Assembly (NCBI GenBank): GCA_947629795.1
Contig: CANRFC010000001.1
Location: 141,369 to 205,368 of the forward strand
Length of the DNA: 64,000 bases
From: an uncultured Oscillospiraceae bacterium
Lineage (GTDB): Bacteria; Bacillota; Clostridia; Oscillospirales; Oscillospiraceae
Direction: 5' to 3'
Positions 43,215 to 50,562 of the stretch are shown piece by piece. The notes beneath the pieces were generated by a model. The model did not search any database, was not told the DNA's origin, and worked only from the letters and a program-made list of their open reading frames with translations. Position 1 is the first letter of the stretch; each line of letters starts with the position of its first letter. The translations under genes and the position numbers were made by a program.

Positions 43215-43420
43215 TGGCGGTAAATGGAAATGGGTTGACACTCCCCACGGCTAAAGCCGGGGGATTCTCGGTTCAGCGACCATTGCCTTCACCATGAGAG
43301 GTCTTACGCGGTCTCCCCGAGCGTTTGGTTCGGGCGTGTCCCGCCCTACCACATGGACTGGCTACACCAACAGGCGCAGCCCTTCGTTCAGAATGTTCTT
43401 CGCGGCGTTGATATCCCTGT
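43215..43420 (-). ncRNA. Predicted omega RNA (reRNA) with guide, at the IS right end
   Basis: Family knowledge: TnpB uses an RNA made from the 3' part of tnpB through the right end, with the guide supplied by flanking DNA. Here the scaffold would end at the TCAA boundary (43235) and the guide would be complementary to one strand of 43215-43234. The 5' limit is not visible; 43420 is nominal. Confidence 0.45.
43243..43263 (-). other. Right-end hairpin of the IS element
   Basis: CCCC-a-CGGC, loop TAAA, GCCG-GGGG. It lies 5 bases inside the TCAA end, the usual place for TnpA recognition of the right end, and would also be the 3' hairpin of the omega RNA. Confidence 0.75.
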
Positions 43421-44474
43421 CGTGGACGACCCCGCAGCTTGGGCAGGTCCACTCCCGGACGGAGAGGTCTTTGGTTCCGGGCCACTGAGTGCCGCAAGCA
43501 GAGCAAAGCTGACTGGACGGGAAAAATCGGTCAACAGTGACTACCTGTTTCCCGTACCATTCCGCCTTGTATTCCAACTGCCTGCGGAACTCGCCCCAGC
43601 TTGCATCAGAGATAGACCTTGCCAGCTTGCGGTTCTCCACCATTCTCTTGGGGGCCAAGTCCTCAATGCAGATGATATCGTTTTCCCGCACCAACTTTGT
43701 GGACAACTTGTGAAGCATATCTGCCCTCTGGTTTGCGATGTGCTCATGGAGACGGGCTACCTGGATCCTCGCCTTCTCCCGGCGATGGCTCCCCTTTGTT
43801 TTTCGGGAGAGCTGCCGCTGGAGCCTTGCGAGCTTCTTCTGGCTTTTGGACAGATACTTGTGGTTGGGGTACTCCGTTCCGTCGGAGGCAACGGCAAACG
43901 CCTTCAAACCCAAATCAAGACCAACTACTTCTCCGGTAGAGGGCAGAGGCTCCATCTCAACGTCGGTGCAGCATAGAGCGACAAAATATTTTCCGCTGGG
44001 ATTCTGACTGACCGTCGCGGATAGGATACGGCCCCTCACTTCCTTGCTGATTCTGCACTTCACAAGGCCGAGTTTGGGAAGTTGAACCGCTTTATCCAAC
44101 GCTTTGATATTCGTGCCAACGCACTTGCTCTTGTAGCTCTTTCGGTGGTCGCGCTTGCTCTTGAACCGTGGATAACCGGGTTTTCCGCCCTGTTTCACCC
44201 GCCGGAAAAAGTTTTGATAGGCGGTATCCAGCGTTTGCAAAGACGCTTGCAGAGAAGTGGCGTCCACCTCTTTCAGCCATTCCAATTCTCTCTTGAGAAG
44301 TGTCAGCTCCTTGTCCTGCTGAAACCGTGTAGGGGCTTTCCCGGTTTCTTTGTACATCTCCATCCGCTGCGCGAGAAAATGATCAAACACAAACCGGCAG
44401 CAACCGAAGGTCCGTTGGATCAAATTTTCTTGCCTTTGAGTTGGATATATCCGAAATTTGTAGCTGTATTCCAT
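43362..44474 (-). CDS. tnpB: TnpB, RNA-guided nuclease of the IS605 family
   Basis: About 370 residues, full length. An N-terminal helix-turn-helix/OrfB region is followed by a split RuvC domain. RuvC-I G-L-D-L-G-L carries the first Asp (about residue 190), I-C-I-E-D-L the catalytic Glu (about 274), and [10 protein letters not shown] the last Asp (about 355). A C-x2-C...C-x2-C zinc knuckle (C-S-A-C, C-P-S-C) lies between the last two. TnpB proteins of this family are omega-RNA-guided DNases that help retain the transposon. The ATG at 44474 has GAGG about 6 bases upstream; a GTG at 44486 would overlap the tnpA stop. All catalytic residues are present. Confidence 0.92.
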   Translation of the reverse strand: MEYSYKFRIYPTQRQENLIQRTFGCCRFVFDHFLAQRMEMYKETGKAPTRFQQDKELTLLKRELEWLKEVDATSLQASLQTLDTAYQNFFRRVKQGGKPGYPRFKSKRDHRKSYKSKCVGTNIKALDKAVQLPKLGLVKCRISKEVRGRILSATVSQNPSGKYFVALCCTDVEMEPLPSTGEVVGLDLGLKAFAVASDGTEYPNHKYLSKSQKKLARLQRQLSRKTKGSHRREKARIQVARLHEHIANQRADMLHKLSTKLVRENDIICIEDLAPKRMVENRKLARSISDASWGEFRRQLEYKAEWYGKQVVTVDRFFPSSQLCSACGTQWPGTKDLSVREWTCPSCGVVHDRDINAAKNILNEGLRLLV

Positions 44475-44482
44475 GTTTATCC

Positions 44483-44875
44483 TCACACATTTTTTTGGTC
44501 CTCAATATATTGCTTGATGACAGACAGAGGAGCGCCGCCGACTGTGGAGACAAAATATGCGTTTGTCCACAGAGAGGGGAGTCTGGAGCGCAGCCATCCA
44601 AATTCCTGGCGCAATATCCGAGATGTGCGGCCTTTTATTCGCTTGACGGCCTTGTGTACGCCAAACTGAGGGTCTACTTCCATCAGCAGATGCACATGGT
44701 CTGGCATGATTTCCATCTCAATGACTTCAATTCGATATTCGGCGCAAATTTCCTTTATCAATGCTTTCAGCCGAATATCTACGCCATTGTCCAAGACCTT
44801 TCGGCGGTATTTTGGGCACCAGACCACGTGATATTTGCAGGAGTACACCACATTATGATTGCTTTTGTATTCCAT
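44483..44875 (-). CDS. tnpA: TnpA, Y1 (HUH) transposase
   Basis: 130 residues, the normal size for IS200/IS605 TnpA. It contains the HUH motif in P-D-H-V-H-L-L (about residue 63) and the catalytic Tyr in I-K-Q-Y-I-E-D-Q near the C-terminus. It catalyses single-strand excision and integration as a dimer. The start is taken at the ATG of [15 protein letters not shown]-17-TATAAT promoter lies immediately upstream, so the message would be nearly leaderless; no ribosome site is seen. The gene ends just before tnpB, suggesting one transcript. Confidence 0.92.
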   Translation of the reverse strand: MEYKSNHNVVYSCKYHVVWCPKYRRKVLDNGVDIRLKALIKEICAEYRIEVIEMEIMPDHVHLLMEVDPQFGVHKAVKRIKGRTSRILRQEFGWLRSRLPSLWTNAYFVSTVGGAPLSVIKQYIEDQKNV

Positions 44876-44882
44876 GCAAAAG

Positions 44883-44911
44883 ATTATACTACTCAACAAA
44901 AACTAATGCAA
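44883..44911 (-). promoter_or_regulatory. Promoter of tnpA
   Basis: TTGCAT, 17 bases, TATAAT on the minus strand. The predicted start falls within 1-3 bases of the tnpA ATG. Confidence 0.55.
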
Positions 44912-44952
44912 CCCTGTAGTCCCTATACGGGAAAATAAGGTGTGGCTTATAT

Positions 44953-44973
44953 CCCCATGCCTAAAGGTAGGGG
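44953..44973 (-). other. Left-end hairpin of the IS element
   Basis: CCCC-a-TGCC, loop TAAA, GGTA-GGGG (with wobble pairs). It lies 16 bases inside the left boundary next to the TTAC flank and resembles the right-end hairpin. Confidence 0.7.
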
Positions 44974-45000
44974 CTTCACGCCACGTTTGGTAAAGAGACA

Positions 45001-45783
45001 ATGCCAGTCAACAAGAACACACTGAAAGCGGAGCTATCCGCAAATGGCAACCGCGTTTGCCAAGATATACAGGCCGTCGCATCGGAGCTGAGTACCACAC
45101 TTACGGATACGGAGACTCTTGTCGGCACTTGCGTCAACCGGCAGGCGATCCCGTTTATCCTGTGGAATGATTTTTTCAATGTGGCTGGTACACTCTCTCC
45201 CAAAAGCGGGAAGCAACAGTACCGTTATAAATGGGGTGATAAGGTCTTTGTGGATTTTGGCTGTGCCAACATTCAGACGGAAATTTCTTTCCCCCATCCG
45301 GCCATCGTGCTTTATAATTTCTCCAATACGGTCATTATCGCGCCGACTACCTCAGACGATAATCCGTCTTTCTCTGCCGATATTGAATCGGTGGTTATCA
45401 AGGCGGACAAGGATGGGAAGATATTCCCGAAAGATACGGTCATCAACCTCCACCAAATCAAGGCCGTACATAAAGAGCGCATCATCAGCAACCTGAAATG
45501 CAATGTACGCGATTACACTGTCAGCCCTGCCGAGATTCAGCGGCTGAACAACATCGCGCAAAGGCCGGTATTTGCCAACGGAATTGACCTTATGGCCTGT
45601 ATTCGCATCAAGCTGGCGTCGATGTTCGCAGCGTCGTATGTCCAGGGATTGATTACAGCGGCCGAGACAGCAAAGGAGACGGTCAAGGCACAGGCGGAGC
45701 AGCTTGTGGAGAAAGACGCTGAGATTGCCCGACTAAAAGTTGAGTTGGACGCGCTCACAAGAAAGCAGGATAACAACGGTTAA
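45001..45783 (+). CDS. PemK/MazF-like toxin-family protein with C-terminal coiled coil
   Basis: 260 residues. The middle (~75-170) fits the MazF/PemK barrel: W-G-D-K-V-F-V-D-F-G opening strand, E-x-S-F-P-H-P-A-I-V-L, V-I-I-A-P-T-T-S and a later I-N-L-H-Q-I-K strand with K-x-R. Canonical members are about 110-residue mRNA endonucleases; this one has ~70 extra N-terminal residues and a helical, Glu/Ala/Lys-rich C-terminus (~215-260) likely to form a coiled coil. No antitoxin ORF lies beside it, but a small RNA gene follows 33 bases downstream. Its promoter is now separated from it by an IS608-like element only 11 bases upstream of the ATG, and no clear ribosome site remains. The catalytic role is unproven. 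Confidence 0.6.
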   Translation: MPVNKNTLKAELSANGNRVCQDIQAVASELSTTLTDTETLVGTCVNRQAIPFILWNDFFNVAGTLSPKSGKQQYRYKWGDKVFVDFGCANIQTEISFPHPAIVLYNFSNTVIIAPTTSDDNPSFSADIESVVIKADKDGKIFPKDTVINLHQIKAVHKERIISNLKCNVRDYTVSPAEIQRLNNIAQRPVFANGIDLMACIRIKLASMFAASYVQGLITAAETAKETVKAQAEQLVEKDAEIARLKVELDALTRKQDNNG

Positions 45784-45815
45784 TTTCTGCATATACTAAC
45801 ATAGGCAAATTGAAC

Positions 45816-45844
45816 TTGACACTGCATGGGAAATTTGCTATACT
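45816..45844 (+). promoter_or_regulatory. Promoter of a small RNA
   Basis: TTGACA (45816-45821), a 17-base spacer, TATACT (45839-45844). Confidence 0.75.
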
Positions 45845-45850
45845 TTAAGC

Positions 45851-45955
45851 AGATGCCGAAAGGCTCTATCTTGTCAGCTCGAAAGAGTGAGACATTTAAC
45901 TTTTTGCTTAAAGTGCGGATGGGGATTGTGAAAGCAATCCCCATCCATCTTTTTT
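45851..45955 (+). ncRNA. Small structured RNA (~105 nt) with its own promoter and terminator
   Basis: No ORF is present. After the promoter come two short hairpins capped by GAAA tetraloops (GCC-GAAA-GGC and CTC-GAAA-GAG). A perfect 11-bp terminator follows (GGATGGGGATT / AATCCCCATCC, 45917-45946) with tail ATCTTTTTT. It shares TTAAGCA and AAGTGCG, in that order, with the RNA antitoxin region of the type III locus at 52.1 kb. It may be an RNA antitoxin or regulator of the preceding PemK/MazF-like gene, or an unrelated small RNA. Confidence 0.65.
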
Positions 45956-46103
45956 AGAAAAACACACGCAGTCCTGTCAGAAGCAAAGGCTTCATTGTGT
46001 GCTGCCTTTTCTGTTTGGGGCTCTCATCGCCCAATGCAATTTAATTGATCGTCTGACCGTCTTCAGGTGTGCGCGATTTTTTTGCTTTTCCGGAGGGATG
46101 CCG

Positions 46104-46325
46104 TCACTCCATCTCGGCCACCAGCCGGCGGAACCGCTTGGGGTCGACGTCGTCCTCCACCACCACGCTGGCATGCTTCCCCACCAGGTCAAAAAGTCCC
46201 AGCAGCGACCGGGCGTCCAACATCACGGTCCCGCAGTTGAGCCAGACCTCATAGGGCTCCTTGCTGGCCAGGAGGTTGATCCTCTCCACCTGCTTTGCAG
46301 AGGTAATGTCGATTTCTCGGACCAT
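46104..46325 (-). CDS. HPr-family protein lacking the phospho-histidine motif
   Basis: 73 residues; ATG at 46325 preceded by AAAGGTGG. It aligns with HPr over the second half: V-x-L-D-A-R-S-L-L-G-L-F-D-L, then a final helix D-P-K-R-F-R-R-L-V. The region that should contain G-[IL]-H-A-R-P reads D-I-T-S-A-K-Q-V, so the His phosphorylated by PTS enzyme I is absent, while the Ser of the D-A-R-S-L-L-G site is kept. It therefore cannot act as a normal PTS carrier; a regulatory role is possible. HPr-like proteins of this sort are frequent in Clostridia. It has its own consensus promoter and is not in an operon. Confidence 0.7.
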   Translation of the reverse strand: MVREIDITSAKQVERINLLASKEPYEVWLNCGTVMLDARSLLGLFDLVGKHASVVVEDDVDPKRFRRLVAEME

Positions 46326-46358
46326 AGATGATCCCACCTTTCTTTGCAGCCTTGCCAT

Positions 46359-46384
46359 GGGCAACACAGCTTCCTGTGTTGCCC
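46359..46384 (-). promoter_or_regulatory. Perfect hairpin at the 5' end of the HPr-like mRNA
   Basis: GGGCAACACAG and CTGTGTTGCCC pair perfectly (11 bp) around a 4-base loop. The predicted transcript start (~46381) lies in the first arm's outer bases, so the mRNA would begin with this stem-loop. It has no T-run, so it is more likely an mRNA stabiliser than a terminator. Confidence 0.6.
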
Positions 46385-46387
46385 CAC

Positions 46388-46416
46388 ATTTTAGCAGTCC
46401 GCCCTTCTCCTGTCAA
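46388..46416 (-). promoter_or_regulatory. Promoter of the HPr-like gene
   Basis: TTGACA, 17 bases, TAAAAT on the minus strand. Confidence 0.8.
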
Positions 46417-46431
46417 CGACCATCTTATACG

Positions 46432-46467
46432 AATCGCACAATTGGAAACGGTTCCAATTGTGCGATT
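46432..46467. repeat. Perfect 16-bp inverted repeat between divergent promoters
   Basis: The 16-base arms (AATCGCACAATTGGAA and its complement) flank a 4-base centre ACGG. Neither side has a T-run, so it is unlikely to be a terminator. Lying between the HPr-like and AAA gene promoters it could be an operator. Confidence 0.6.
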
Positions 46468-46496
46468 TGACTAATCCGTGCTTTCCTTCTTTTCCC

Positions 46497-46525
46497 TTGC
46501 CTTTTTCCCTCCGCCAAGATATAAT
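46497..46525 (+). promoter_or_regulatory. Promoter of the AAA/DUF4143 gene
   Basis: TTGCCT, 17 bases, TATAAT (46520-46525). Confidence 0.6.
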
Positions 46526-46581
46526 AGAGTCAGAATAAGACGAAAAAATGGGACAACCCTAAAAAATTCGGAGGTATCGCC

Positions 46582-47817
46582 ATGGAAGTACGCCGTGAAG
46601 CCACGCTCCGCGCCCTGACCCGCCGCCGGAACAGCGGTCAGGTCAAGGTCATCACCGGCCTGCGTCAGTCGGGCAAGTCCACCCTCCTGCGCCAGTTCCG
46701 GGAATCCCTTCTCTCCGGCGGTCTGAGGGAGGACCAGGTCCTCCTCCTGGCCTTCAACGACCGCTCCAGCCGCGCCCTCCGGGACCCGGACAAGCTCCTG
46801 GCCCACCTGAAGGCCCGGGCCGCTGACGGCGAGCCCATGGTCTTCCTTCTGGACGACATCCACCGGGTCAAGGACTTTGAGGAGGTCCTCATGGGCCTGC
46901 TCACCCTCCCCAACGCCGACGTCTACGTCACCGGCGGCAGCGCCGAGCGCCTGTCCTCCCAGGTCCTCACCGACTTCCGGGGCAAGCGGGAGGAGATCCA
47001 CCTCTACCCCCTCTCCTTCCGGGAGTTCGTCACCGCCTATCCCGGCGACCCCCAGGGGGCCTGGGCGGACTTCCAGACCTACGGCGGCCTTCCCGGCGTC
47101 CTGTCCCGCGCCGAGCCGGAGGAGAAGATGGAGTACCTGAAGAGCCTTCTCTCTGAGGTCATCCTCCCCGATCTGGCCCAGCGCTGCCACCTGCGCTCCG
47201 GGGAGGAGCTGACCGGTCTGGTGCGCACCCTGGCCGAGCTGGAGGGCTCCTTCACCAACCCCACCAAGCTCTCCAAGACCTTCCAGACCGCCAAGGGCAC
47301 TCCCCTCACCGACAAGACCCTCCGCCGCTACCTGGGCCATTTGGAGGACTCCTACCTCATCCGCCGCTCGGACCGCTACGACATCAAGGCCAGCCGCTTC
47401 CTGAACACTCCGGTGAAGTACTACTTTGAGGACGCCGGCCTGCGCAGCGCCGCCCTGAACTTCTGGCAGCAGGACCCCGACCGCATCCTGGAGAATCTGG
47501 TCTACACCGACCTGCGCTGCCGGAGCTTCCACGTAGACGCCGGCGTGGTGGAGCGCTCCCAGCGCTCCTCCTCCGGCCGGTCACGGCAGTACCTGAACGT
47601 GGACTTTGTGGCCACCCTGGGGGACCGGCGCTACTACCTGCTCTCCGCCCTCTCCCCCGATTCCGACCCCCAGCGCCGCCCCCTGCGCTCCATCGACGAC
47701 TCCTTCCGCAAGATCGTCCTGGTGAAGGACGACCTGCCCCCCCGCCGGGACCCCTCCGGCCTGGTCACCGTGGGCGTCCGGCACTTCCTTCTGGCCCCCT
47801 CGGTCCGGGACCTTTAA
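46582..47817 (+). CDS. ATP-binding protein, AAA_14 plus DUF4143
   Basis: 411 residues. An AAA ATPase core has Walker A G-L-R-Q-S-G-K-S-T (about residues 26-34) and Walker B V-F-L-L-D-D-I (about 87-93), followed by the sensor-type V-T-G-G-S-A. The C-terminal half (~200-390) is the DUF4143 domain with its usual L-x-x-Y-L-x-x-L-E-D-S-Y-L-I pattern. Members are common in gut Clostridia and Bacteroidetes, and their cellular role is not known. CGGAGG lies 8-9 bases before the ATG. It is followed by a separate promoter for dpaL, so it is probably not part of the purine operon. Confidence 0.88.
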   Translation: MEVRREATLRALTRRRNSGQVKVITGLRQSGKSTLLRQFRESLLSGGLREDQVLLLAFNDRSSRALRDPDKLLAHLKARAADGEPMVFLLDDIHRVKDFEEVLMGLLTLPNADVYVTGGSAERLSSQVLTDFRGKREEIHLYPLSFREFVTAYPGDPQGAWADFQTYGGLPGVLSRAEPEEKMEYLKSLLSEVILPDLAQRCHLRSGEELTGLVRTLAELEGSFTNPTKLSKTFQTAKGTPLTDKTLRRYLGHLEDSYLIRRSDRYDIKASRFLNTPVKYYFEDAGLRSAALNFWQQDPDRILENLVYTDLRCRSFHVDAGVVERSQRSSSGRSRQYLNVDFVATLGDRRYYLLSALSPDSDPQRRPLRSIDDSFRKIVLVKDDLPPRRDPSGLVTVGVRHFLLAPSVRDL

Positions 47818-47833
47818 AAGCCCTTTCTTTTCC

Positions 47834-47861
47834 TTGTATTCCGCCCAGAATATGATATGAT
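47834..47861 (+). promoter_or_regulatory. Possible promoter of the dpaL-ygeY-ygeW operon
   Basis: TTGTAT (47834-47839), 16 bases, TATGAT (47856-47861). GGAGG for dpaL follows at 47881. Confidence 0.45.
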
Positions 47862-47892
47862 AGAGATAGAAGAAAATCTTGGAGGTGTTGCT

Positions 47893-49107
47893 ATGGACCC
47901 CATCAAATGGCAGGAAAATCAGCTCCCCCCCACCGATGACGCCCAGCTCCCGGTCATGTCTCTGGACCGGGTGGCCAAAGCCCGCGCCTTCCATCAGAGC
48001 TTCCCCCAGTACGCCCCCACCCCCCTGGCCCGTCTGCCCCATCTGGCGGCGCTGCTGGGCCTGGGCGGCCTCTTCGTCAAGGACGAGAGCTACCGCTTCG
48101 GCCTCAACGCCTTTAAGGTCCTGGGGGGCTCCTTCGCCATGGCCTCCTACATCGCCGAGGCCCTGGGCCGGGACGTGGGCGAGATGACCTACGACGTCCT
48201 CACCGGCGACGCGCTGCGCAGGGACTTCGGCCAGGCCACCTTCTTCACCGCCACCGACGGCAACCACGGCCGGGGTGTGGCCTGGGCCGCCCGCCAGCTG
48301 GGCCAGAAGGCGGTGGTCCTCATGCCCAAAGGCACCGTAAAGTCCCGCTTTGACAACATCGCCAGGGAGGGCGCCCAGGTCACCATCGAGGACATGAACT
48401 ACGACGACTGCGTCCGCAAAGCCAACGCCCTGGCCCAGGCCACCCCCCACGGCGTCATGGTCCAGGACACCGCCTGGGCCGGCTACGAGAAGATCCCCGC
48501 CTGGATCATGGAGGGCTACGGCACCATGGCCGCCGAGGCCGCCGACCAGCTCTGCGATGCCGGCACAGGGCGCCCCACCCACATCTTCATCCAGGCCGGC
48601 GTGGGCTCCCTGGCTGGAGCCGTGGCCGGGTATTATGTCAACCGCTTCCCCGATGATCCCCCCAGGATCGTGGTGGTGGAGTCCTCCGCCGCCGCCTGCC
48701 TCTACGAGAGCGCCCTGGCCGGAGACGGCGCCCCCCGCTTCGTCACCGGGGACCTGGCCACTATCATGGCCGGCCTGGCCTGCGGCGAGCCCAACACCAT
48801 CTCCTTTGACATCCTGAAGAACCACGCCGCCTGCTTCGTCTCCTGCCCCGACTGGGTCTCCGCCCTGGGCATGCGCCTGCTGGGGGCCCCTGTCAAGGGG
48901 GACGACCGGGTGATCTCCGGCGAGTCCGGCGCGGTAGGGGCCGGCCTGGTCTACGCCCTGATGACCGATCCCGCCTGGGCCGATCTCCGCCGGGCCCTGG
49001 CCCTGGACGGCAGCAGCCAGGTCCTTCTCTTCTCCACCGAGGGGGACACCGACCCGGAGAACTACCGCAAGATCACCTGGGAGGGCGCCCACCCCGCCCC
49101 TTTCTGA
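47893..49107 (+). CDS. dpaL: Diaminopropionate ammonia-lyase (YgeX)
   Basis: 404 residues, the usual family length. It is a fold-type II PLP enzyme: the PLP lysine lies in N-A-F-K-V-L-G-G (about residue 76), T-D-G-N-H-G-R-G-V-A binds the cofactor phosphate side, and G-V-G-S-L-A-G-A-V is the second glycine loop. The enzyme converts 2,3-diaminopropionate to pyruvate and ammonia. Within the ygeW-ygeX-ygeY-ygfK-ssnA set, reported in anaerobic urate/purine degradation, it would act on a late intermediate (established association; exact step inferred). The start ATG at 47893 has GGAGG 8 bases upstream; the track's earlier start lacks one. First gene of a three-gene operon. Confidence 0.93.
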   Translation: MDPIKWQENQLPPTDDAQLPVMSLDRVAKARAFHQSFPQYAPTPLARLPHLAALLGLGGLFVKDESYRFGLNAFKVLGGSFAMASYIAEALGRDVGEMTYDVLTGDALRRDFGQATFFTATDGNHGRGVAWAARQLGQKAVVLMPKGTVKSRFDNIAREGAQVTIEDMNYDDCVRKANALAQATPHGVMVQDTAWAGYEKIPAWIMEGYGTMAAEAADQLCDAGTGRPTHIFIQAGVGSLAGAVAGYYVNRFPDDPPRIVVVESSAAACLYESALAGDGAPRFVTGDLATIMAGLACGEPNTISFDILKNHAACFVSCPDWVSALGMRLLGAPVKGDDRVISGESGAVGAGLVYALMTDPAWADLRRALALDGSSQVLLFSTEGDTDPENYRKITWEGAHPAPF

Positions 49108-49156
49108 TTCCATTTTGTAATTTATCACAACAAAATAACGAAAAGGAGGCATTCCC

Positions 49157-50539
49157 ATGGACTTTGACGCCATCAAGCAAGCCGCCCAAAGTTACGGCCC
49201 CGCCATGACCGCCTTTCTCCGGGCCATGATCTCCCACCCCAGCGAGAGCTGTGAGGAGAAGGAGGTGGTCTCCTGCATCAAGGCCGAGATGGAGAAACTG
49301 GGCTTCGACGCCGTGGAGGTGGACGGCCTGGGCAACGTCATCGGCTGGATGGGCGACGGGGACAAGGTCATCGCCATCGACGGCCACATCGACACCGTGG
49401 GGGTGGGCAACCGGGACAACTGGACCGCCGACCCCTACGCCGGCTGGGAGGATGACGCCGTCATCTTCGGCCGGGGCGGCTCCGACCAGGAGGGCGGCGT
49501 GGCCTCGGCGGTCTACGGCGCCAGGATCATGAAGGACCTGGGCCTCATCCCCGCCGGGTACCGCATCATGGTGGTGGGGAGCGTCCAGGAGGAGGACTGC
49601 GATGGCATGTGCTGGCAGTACATCCTGAACAAGGGCCACCCCGAGCTGAAGGAGAAGCTGGAGTTCGTCATCTCCACCGAGCCCACCGACGGCGGCATCT
49701 ACCGGGGCCACCGGGGCCGCATGGAGATCCGGGTGGACGTGAAGGGCGTGTCCTGCCACGGCTCCGCCCCGGAGCGGGGAGACAACGCCATCTACAAGAT
49801 GGCGGACATCCTCCAGGATGTGCGGGCCCTGAACGAGAACCCGGCGGACGACACGGTGGAGATCAAGGGCCTTGTGAAGATGCTGGATCCCAGGTACAAC
49901 CCGGAGCACTACGAGGACGCCCGGTTCCTGAGCCGGGGCACCTGCACGGTCTCCCAGATCTTCTACACCTCCCCCAGCCGCTGCGCCGTGGCGGACTCCT
50001 GCGCCATCTCCATAGACCGCCGCATGACAGCCGGCGAGACCTGGGACTCCTGTCTGGAGGAGATCCGCAGCCTGCCCAGCGTACAGAAGTACGGGGACGA
50101 TGTGAAGGTCTCCATGTACATGTACGACAGGCCCTCCTGGACCGGCGCGGTGTATGAGACCGAGGCGTACTTCCCCACCTGGATCAACCGGGAGAACGCC
50201 GCCCACGTCCAGGCATTGGTGGATGCCCACCACGCCCTCTTCGGGGACAAGCGCATCGGCGCCCCCAGTGCCATGCACCTCCGGCAGCGGCCCCTCATAG
50301 ACAAGTGGACCTTCTCCACCAACGGTGTGGCCATCCAGGGCCGGTACGGCATCCCCTGCGTGGGCTTCGGCCCCGGGGCGGAGAGCCAGGCCCACGCCCC
50401 CAACGAGATCACCTGGAAGCAGGATCTCGTGACCTGCGCCGCCCTCTACGCCGCGGTGCCCGGTCTCTACAAAGAGGAGAACAAGACCGCAGACATCGCC
50501 CAGTTCCGGGCAGGCCTCACGGACAACGACATTCGCTGA
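49157..50539 (+). CDS. ygeY: YgeY family selenium-linked M20 hydrolase
   Basis: 460 residues, M20 metallopeptidase/deacylase fold. Metal ligands are visible in D-G-H-I-D-T-V (His, about residue 76), [10 protein letters not shown] (Asp) and V-Q-E-E-D-C-D-G (the Glu pair, base and ligand). A dimerisation lid domain lies in the middle (~185-330). The family is genetically linked to selenium-dependent hydroxylases and to the ygeW/ygeX genes and probably cleaves an amide or ureido bond in a purine-derived intermediate (inference). AAAGGAGG precedes the ATG by 7 bases. It lies 49 bases after dpaL and 23 bases before ygeW. Confidence 0.92.
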   Translation: MDFDAIKQAAQSYGPAMTAFLRAMISHPSESCEEKEVVSCIKAEMEKLGFDAVEVDGLGNVIGWMGDGDKVIAIDGHIDTVGVGNRDNWTADPYAGWEDDAVIFGRGGSDQEGGVASAVYGARIMKDLGLIPAGYRIMVVGSVQEEDCDGMCWQYILNKGHPELKEKLEFVISTEPTDGGIYRGHRGRMEIRVDVKGVSCHGSAPERGDNAIYKMADILQDVRALNENPADDTVEIKGLVKMLDPRYNPEHYEDARFLSRGTCTVSQIFYTSPSRCAVADSCAISIDRRMTAGETWDSCLEEIRSLPSVQKYGDDVKVSMYMYDRPSWTGAVYETEAYFPTWINRENAAHVQALVDAHHALFGDKRIGAPSAMHLRQRPLIDKWTFSTNGVAIQGRYGIPCVGFGPGAESQAHAPNEITWKQDLVTCAALYAAVPGLYKEENKTADIAQFRAGLTDNDIR

Positions 50540-50562
50540 GAAGAGAAGGAGACATGATTCCC

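Larger units (their letters stand above)
43235..44989 (-). mobile_element. IS200/IS605 family element, IS608-like (tnpA and tnpB co-oriented)
   Basis: About 1,755 bp. Read on the minus strand, the left flank ends TTAC (44993-44990) and the element ends TCAA (43238-43235); these are the left target and right cleavage tetranucleotides known for IS608. Both ends carry the imperfect subterminal hairpins typical of the family: 44953-44973 (cccc...gggg around CTAAAG) and 43243-43263 (CCCC-CGGC-TAAA-GCCG-GGGG). There are no terminal inverted repeats or target duplication, as expected for single-strand transposition. tnpA and tnpB are both intact, so the copy may be active. Confidence 0.88.

Noticed and set aside
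44082-44669. 195-aa plus-strand ORF over tnpB/tnpA
   Set aside because: Antisense to intact transposase genes with all catalytic motifs.
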